A stretch of 64,000 nucleotides of DNA from positions 31,866,305-31,930,304 of the forward strand of contig OY855908.1 in the NCBI GenBank assembly GCA_963693305.1, in the 5' to 3' direction. The DNA comes from Meandrina meandrites. Its lineage: Eukaryota; Cnidaria; Anthozoa; Scleractinia; Meandrinidae. Numbering within the stretch: position 1 is the first letter of the stretch; every line of letters begins with the position of its first letter. Shown in pieces: positions 58,655 through 64,000 of the stretch. Position numbers and translations under genes: made by a program. Under the pieces are notes generated by a model. That model did no database searches and was not told where the DNA came from. It saw nothing but the letters and a program-made list of their open reading frames with translations.

Positions 58655-59354
58655 AGTTGACACACAGTTATGATAAAAATTACAATAAAACAATGTTACC
58701 ATGGTAGCTCACTCTTTTCCAGTCCTCACCAATCTGTTTTCAATATTTTAGTAAGTTCAGCTCGGAAAAATAAAACCAGGTCAAGACATGTATCAAACCC
58801 ATTTTTATGTCTGCCAGATCATGCTTATGACGCATCATTGACAAATATCAAAATGGACGGCCAAAATTGGCAAGAAAAACTTTTTAGCCACGGGGGTCTA
58901 GAACCCAGTATGTTGCCATGGTAACCAAATTGTTAAACTCATATCGTAAACTCACCTAATTCTTCACCATACAAAGAATAAAAAATTCCTGATACAAATT
59001 GGCTTAGATATCTCTTTCTTAATATTTGATCAAAATTTGCTTGAATTTATGACATCATCATTTTGCTTATTTGCATATTTTAAAAACTTGAATATCTCTG
59101 GGAAGAAAAGGGATATTTGAAAAAAGTAAACGCCATTCTTCTTCTCATACAGACTACTTGTTCTTGTTTTAAAACGGCTTAGAAAGGAAAGGTTTGAATT
59201 TGATCATAGTAGCTCTTTAACGTTGAGCAATAAAATAAAAAAAGAAAAGAATGTTACAAAAGTTAAAACAAGATCATGAACATTAGAATGATACTTGTCT
59301 TCCAATTTAAACCTCCAATCAATTGGAAATTACTAAAGAAATAAAAAACGCATC

Positions 59355-59505
59355 CAAGTGCATTGTTGAGTTATAAAAGCACAAGGGAATTTTTAAGAGC
59401 ACAAGAGAAGTGCATAGATAAGCACGAGGCGCAGCCGACTTTTCGAGAGTTCTTAGAAATCCCCAATGCTTATATAACTCACGATCAACAATGAACAAAA
59501 ATGAA
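59355..59505. mobile_element. Diverged hairpin element
   Basis: GCATTGTTGAGTTATAAAAGCA is mirrored with changes by TGCTTATATAACTCACGATCAACAATG. Confidence 0.55.
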
Positions 59506-60117
59506 GTTTTTCTATTTCTTTTATTAAATGCTAAGGAATAGCGCGCACTTAAACTCATAACGTAAGCCGCCTGCATTATAACTCGATAAAGCACGCGCGT
59601 GACGTAGACCGCGTGCTTTAGGTAACTATGATGAACTGGAACTGACCAAACAAAGCTTATGCATTATTATTTTTTTATTATTTTATTCATTTCTCTGTTC
59701 ATGCATTGTTTTCGTTCACTTGTCCTATGGTATTTATATTCGGATTGGTTTTAGTGCACCATGTTGCTTTATTTAACTATCATTTGTGTAAGTTTTACCG
59801 TTTTGTCTGCTCATGGTTTGCTTTCCAAAGTTCTGAATCGTTCCCGTCAAGTTTCATCGATCGTCCATTCGTTCTTGTTCCTGTAGCCAAGAAACGTTTT
59901 GCATGCTATTTTCTACTATTTTGTGATTTTTTGACAATTTCTGTCCATGAAGTATTCCACTGTAAATTGTAATTTCCTTGTATCTTTTAGCAACCGCACA
60001 ATCGTCGCTTCGCTTGCCTTCATGTAATAAAGGCTTATTTGCCTATATGGACATGTTTGGCTCCAATAGCTAGGTCCTTTATTTTCTATAACGAACGATT
60101 TTGGTATTTGAAGTTTA

Positions 60118-60195
60118 TTAAATTTATTCCGGGAATCGAACACAGGCCACATTGGTGGGAGGCAAGCGCATTCGCCATAAACATGCCTGATTGTT
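60118..60195 (-). repeat. tRNA-like SINE fragment
   Basis: The minus strand reads GCGCTTGCCTCCCACCAATG then TGTTCGATTCCCGGAAT, resembling the anticodon to T-arm part of a tRNA with a B-box. There is no complete cloverleaf. Confidence 0.5.
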
Positions 60196-61556
60196 CTTGA
60201 CCTGTAACACAGTATGAGGGCGAATTTAATTTCTTCGCGTGCAACCCTTAATGAGACCACCACGATAAAAAATATTGGTATTCTGTCCTGAACACCCTAC
60301 GGTGGGATTAAAACCCGCAATTTACATGCCTAAGCGAGACAACCAGCATTCCCGTCCCGTTCACATGCCCCGTCCCATTCACATGTTCCTGTCGCGTTCA
60401 AGGAGTGCCCCCCCCTTCATGGGATTTAGACAAAGTTTTCCACTGAAAGTAAGGTTCGTTAGAACTTCCAAAAAGGCTTTGTATATTTTCGGAAAATAAT
60501 TTTCGAGAAAAACCCTAATATCTTGAAATAAGTGAGAATTAAGTTAAGGTGGGGGTATACCCGATTTTGAGTGAAATTTTAAGAGGTTTAAGGAAGGGAT
60601 AGAGGAAAGAAAATTATTTTTGAAACACCAACAGACAGTTGACCCCCACGTTAAAAGAGCACCCCAGGTTGTCAGGGGACTGTTTGGGTGTCCATATACT
60701 AATTTTTAACTTCAAATTCTAAATTTAAAATCATATTAAATCCTTAATATTTCTTATTTCTCCAAATTTTACTAATCCTTTGAGAAAAACTATCTCTTTC
60801 CAAACATCCCCAAAAATCACCAAAAAAATTTACAAAACACCGCTTATCATAGCTTTGTGAAATGAGCATAGAGTTTCTGGATTGCTTGAAACGCAGACGA
60901 GATATTCGCATTAAACCCAAGTTTAGCGGTGGAAACACAGGCTTCAGGTGTACCCCCGCCTTAAGTAATATATTTCAAAAATATCTCAGTTCATCTTCAG
61001 TTGTCATACTTTGAAACATTTTTTTTGTCAGGCAGTAAACACGCAATACACAATTCGGAGCATGCATGTCAATCAGTGACACGCAGCCTGGCCTTTATCT
61101 ACTACAATTAAAACATTACAAACTGGGCAAACTATTCCAACTGATTACAAAATTTCTGATCACAAAACATTCAGGGCCAGACAAGGGCCTTTACAATATT
61201 GAAAAAAATGGGACAGGTTTACTTGAAAACCTGTCAAGCCAGTTGAATGGTGGATAAGTTGGGGGCCAGGCAATGATGAACGGCAAAAAGGAACTGGGCA
61301 CTTCAAACAAACATATGACGTTCACCCATCTCGTACTGGCACCCAGAATCTCATATGTGCAGTACATAAACACGTTTTTCGTTTAATTCGTTCCTCGGCC
61401 AGCGGAAAAACAATACTTCTTCTTGTTAGTTACCACAAAAATTGAGTAGACTCCACCTATACTGACAGAAAGAATTTTGCATTTTAGCAGCAAGTAATTT
61501 TACTTTAGAGTAGTTGACGAGGAGACAGGAAGCTTTCTAATCTTTATGATCTTATT

Positions 61557-63546
61557 TTAACTCCTGTGACATTCCTGGCATTGCTTATCCTCGACTCCGC
61601 AAACAGTGATCCATTTTGCGGTCTTTTTAGGCTCAGGATGAATTCGCTTGGTTTCATGGTCAAATACGATCTTCAGAGGCAGATATTTTGCTTCCACGAC
61701 ACCATTTCTATAATGACAAGAACAAAATAAAACAAATATGTTCATTAGTGAAAGTGGACTCACAACAAAATGTGGACTGCATTTCTTCATCTCCTTGAGA
61801 TGAAGCTTAACTCAGTGGACAGCTGTTTCGTTCTCCTTGAGATTCGTCAGCACTGCGTACGGCATAGTGAATGGAATAAAGGGATGAACTTAAGTCCTTT
61901 CATATCCCACCTAAGGGAATCAGTACATGTAGTACACATGGAGTAGCCGGTCAGTTAAACAACCCGAAGAACACCTCAAATATACGCCGTCCAGGAGGGC
62001 AAATAAAGTAAGCAGGAGGAACACGATTAGATCTGAGGGACAGTAATTACGTACTCACAATCAAACTCCATTCACAATATTTTTTGGTTATTTTAGCTTT
62101 TTTGACACTGAGGTGAAAAATTGTTTTAGTATATACCACACAAGCTGAATAATTAGCGGACCAAAACATTGCTTTCGGTACCCAAAGCAACACGCGAAGC
62201 CATTTTGTTTCTCTTCGGCTGCTCGGAGGTGAATAGTACTAATTACCTTCGAGATAACTAATCAGCGCGCGTGAAAAACACTATTCACTTGTGTGGTATT
62301 TACTAAAAATATTGCTAATGTGTCTATTGTACGGCTTACAATTTGGGTGACAATTACCTTGAGACAGTAACTTTTAGCATCTGAGACGCTTTTAAATTGT
62401 CACAGTTTCCAAGAACGAAGTGTTCGTATGATTCTATTGACAGTTTGTTGGATTTCATACCAAATCTTCCATACACCTTCTGAAAAAGAAAGAAACAGCA
62501 TCGACGGGTGGGTCAATAGAAAACTGTAGAGGTAAAATGGCAAGGCAATGGAATCCTTTCCTAAATAAAAATAAAAAGTCATAAAAAGTACCCTTCTAAC
62601 ATTTGGAGTATCAGCCCACTCCTCATTAATAAGAGACTAAAAGCGCTTACCATTAGTTAGAACTGGCCGGTATATTCAAGAACAGAATTCCATTTTTAGT
62701 CAGATTTTTCCCTGTTCTGGTGGATTTGTAGGAAAATTTCGTCAAAAAGGCCCATTTCAAATCCAAAACCACCAGTCCGGCCGGCCAGTTCTGACTAATG
62801 GTAAGCGCCCTTAGACTTCAGAGCTGCAAGGTTTAGGTCTGCCACATAGTATGGTTCCAGGAAATCATCCATAACCACCCCAAGGAAGGACATCACTGGA
62901 AATTGCATCGTGGAGGGAGCCTTAAGAACGTTTAGGATTTTAAGGTTCCTTTAAAACTCTTTAAAGGAACTGATGAAGCTAAACTGGAATTTTCAGAGAG
63001 GTGAGGTGGCTCAAATCAAAAAACCTTCTGTGGATATTTCCTGCAACAAAACTTTCCCAGGAACGGGAAAGCAACAACTGCTGGAGTTTGTTATAAAGAT
63101 AGGTAAAAGAATTGTTCTTTAGATCATTTCACATACTTTCAAATGGACAATTAAAACACACAGTTTACGCTCTTTACGCTTGTGGTAACTCTCTTTGTCA
63201 GTGTTAGGAAAAACAATCCCCTTCCCATCCAACTGTCATAGTGAAACAATCATTTCATTTGGGAATGTTTTTTTCGTGGAACTATTGCTAATTAAACGGA
63301 CGAACACATTACCGGATCGCTGCCACCAGAAGGGCGGTTTGGGTTAAACAAGAAGTTCCCCAAACTGTATGCTATAAGCTTGTTGTCCTTAACACAATGT
63401 GGTTGTAGCACGTGCGGATGTGCACCGATGATGACTTGTACACCAAGGGACATCAGGTGTTTGTTTATACGATGTTGGTAGGGAAGTGCTCTTAAGTAAC
63501 GTTCCTGGCCATAGTGCAGAAGAACGACTATGATATCCACGTTAGC
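61557..63546 (-). CDS. Second CapA/PgsAA-like gene, exons 5-7 (5' part beyond window)
   Basis: Exon 5 is 63546-63313 (234 bp), exon 6 62479-62358 (122 bp) and exon 7 61707-61557 (151 bp): the same lengths and phases as the plus-strand gene, all with AG/GT borders. Motifs are kept: HYGQERY, IIGAHPHVLQP, AYSLGNFLF, FGMKSNKL and CGVEDKQCQECHRS. Earlier exons, including the signal peptide and the first metal-site motifs, must lie right of 64000; none is seen in 63547-64000. It is convergent to the first gene with 3.8 kb between stops. The three exons show no damage, so it may be a functional paralogue. Confidence 0.87.
62125..62308. mobile_element. MITE in the second CapA gene, relative of 53091-53283
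   Basis: Ends TTTTAGTATATACCACACAAG and GTGTGGTATTTACTAAAA; the inner CAAAATGG and CTCGGAGGTGAATAG blocks are shared, inverted, with the copy in the first CapA gene. Confidence 0.8.
62643..62808. mobile_element. MITE with GCGCTTACCATTAG ends
   Basis: GCGCTTACCATTAGTTAGAA is mirrored by TTCTGACTAATGGTAAGCGC, and GGCCGG by CCGGCC. It lies in the intron between exons 5 and 6 of the second CapA gene. The left end of the broken copy (36490-36520) retains a related end. Confidence 0.85.
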
Positions 63547-64000
63547 CTTTGAAAGTTAAATCATCAACGTTAGTGGTTGGTTTCCTTGGTAAGGGAAATA
63601 ATCTAGACTTTTAATTTGTAAAAACATGCATTCTAATTTGGCCCAATTGGGCTGTATTGTCAACCGGATACATTGTAACGTAACACGTATTTGGAACTCA
63701 TTGCTTAAGGATGTTGTCTGTGAAATAATAAAAAACGTTTCCAACTTGGTGTCCTTCACCTTCAAACAGGACCTTCCTTAGCTTTCCTTACTTCAGTGCA
63801 GAGAAGGACAATAAACCTGATTCTAAACTGAAGAGCAACGGCAGACTAAACGACGCTCTACACGCTGGGCATTTTCCAGTGACTCTGTTTTGTAACTGCT
63901 GTGTGTGTGGAGCTAAGTGAGTAACTAATATTTTCTCTCCCAATAAGACACAGAACAAAAAACAATCGTCATTTAGCCTTCGCGACTATAGATTTGTTTA
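63547..64000. other. Intron 4 side of the second CapA gene, no exon seen
   Basis: I looked for exon 4 (IGFLGYCD block) on the minus strand and did not find it; it is expected beyond the window. Confidence 0.6.

Larger units (their letters stand above)
57935..61556. other. Convergent intergenic region with several hairpins
   Basis: No gene supported between the two CapA 3' ends. Hairpin elements lie at 58473-58654 and 59355-59505; tRNA-like SINE sequence is at 60118-60195. About 60.3-61.5 kb is, inverted, similar to 39.46-40.3 kb, marking the common 3' flank of CapA copies. Confidence 0.6.

Overview
The window looks like nuclear DNA of an anthozoan cnidarian, most likely a stony coral. This is an inference from gene content: an intron-bearing poly-gamma-glutamate synthase (CapA/PgsAA-like) family, PAN/apple plus EGF plus fibrinogen-like secreted proteins, fast-evolving class-A GPCR pieces, a Penelope-like element tail, an LTR retrotransposon, a DDE transposon carrying a HECT gene, and very many short hairpin (MITE-like) insertions in AT-rich DNA. 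All host genes have GT/AG introns, so bacterial origin of the window is excluded.

Layout. 1-2.6 kb: no gene; a composite inverted repeat. 2.6-14.3 kb: a tandem duplication of about 5-6 kb. Each unit carries the signal-peptide plus PAN exon of one gene family; the first copy (4044-4403) is open, the second has a nonsense codon. The EGF plus fibrinogen-like terminal exon follows once (14663-15478). 15.5-21.3 kb: 3' flank rich in MITEs, ending in a 105-bp minisatellite. 21.9-34.7 kb: a three-level nest. A GPCR pseudogene is split between TM6 and TM7 by a Ty3/gypsy element (22660-34504, identical 118-bp LTRs), whose gag is split by a 7.4-kb DNA transposon (26541-33901) with terminal inverted repeats of about 750 bp. 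That transposon carries a DDE integrase-type transposase gene (+) and a HECT E3 ligase gene (-).

35.8-42.6 kb: the TM5-TM7 half of another GPCR, a broken 3' piece of a CapA gene and a triplicated intergenic segment. 42.8-50.8 kb: a second PAN/EGF/fibrinogen locus (exon 1 open, terminal exon with a stop) with a flank colinear to 14.6-21.2 kb, shuffled by lineage-specific MITE insertions. 51.3-57.7 kb: a complete seven-exon CapA/PgsAA-like gene (372 codons). 61.6-63.5 kb: the last three exons of a convergent second CapA gene running off the right edge.

The most notable system is the 26541-33901 transposon. Each terminal inverted repeat contains the same 67-nt zinc-ribbon exon with a splice donor, and that exon splices in phase to both the transposase body on one side and the HECT body on the other. 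One terminal repeat therefore appears to serve both as transposition end and as 5' exon (probably with promoter) for two different proteins.
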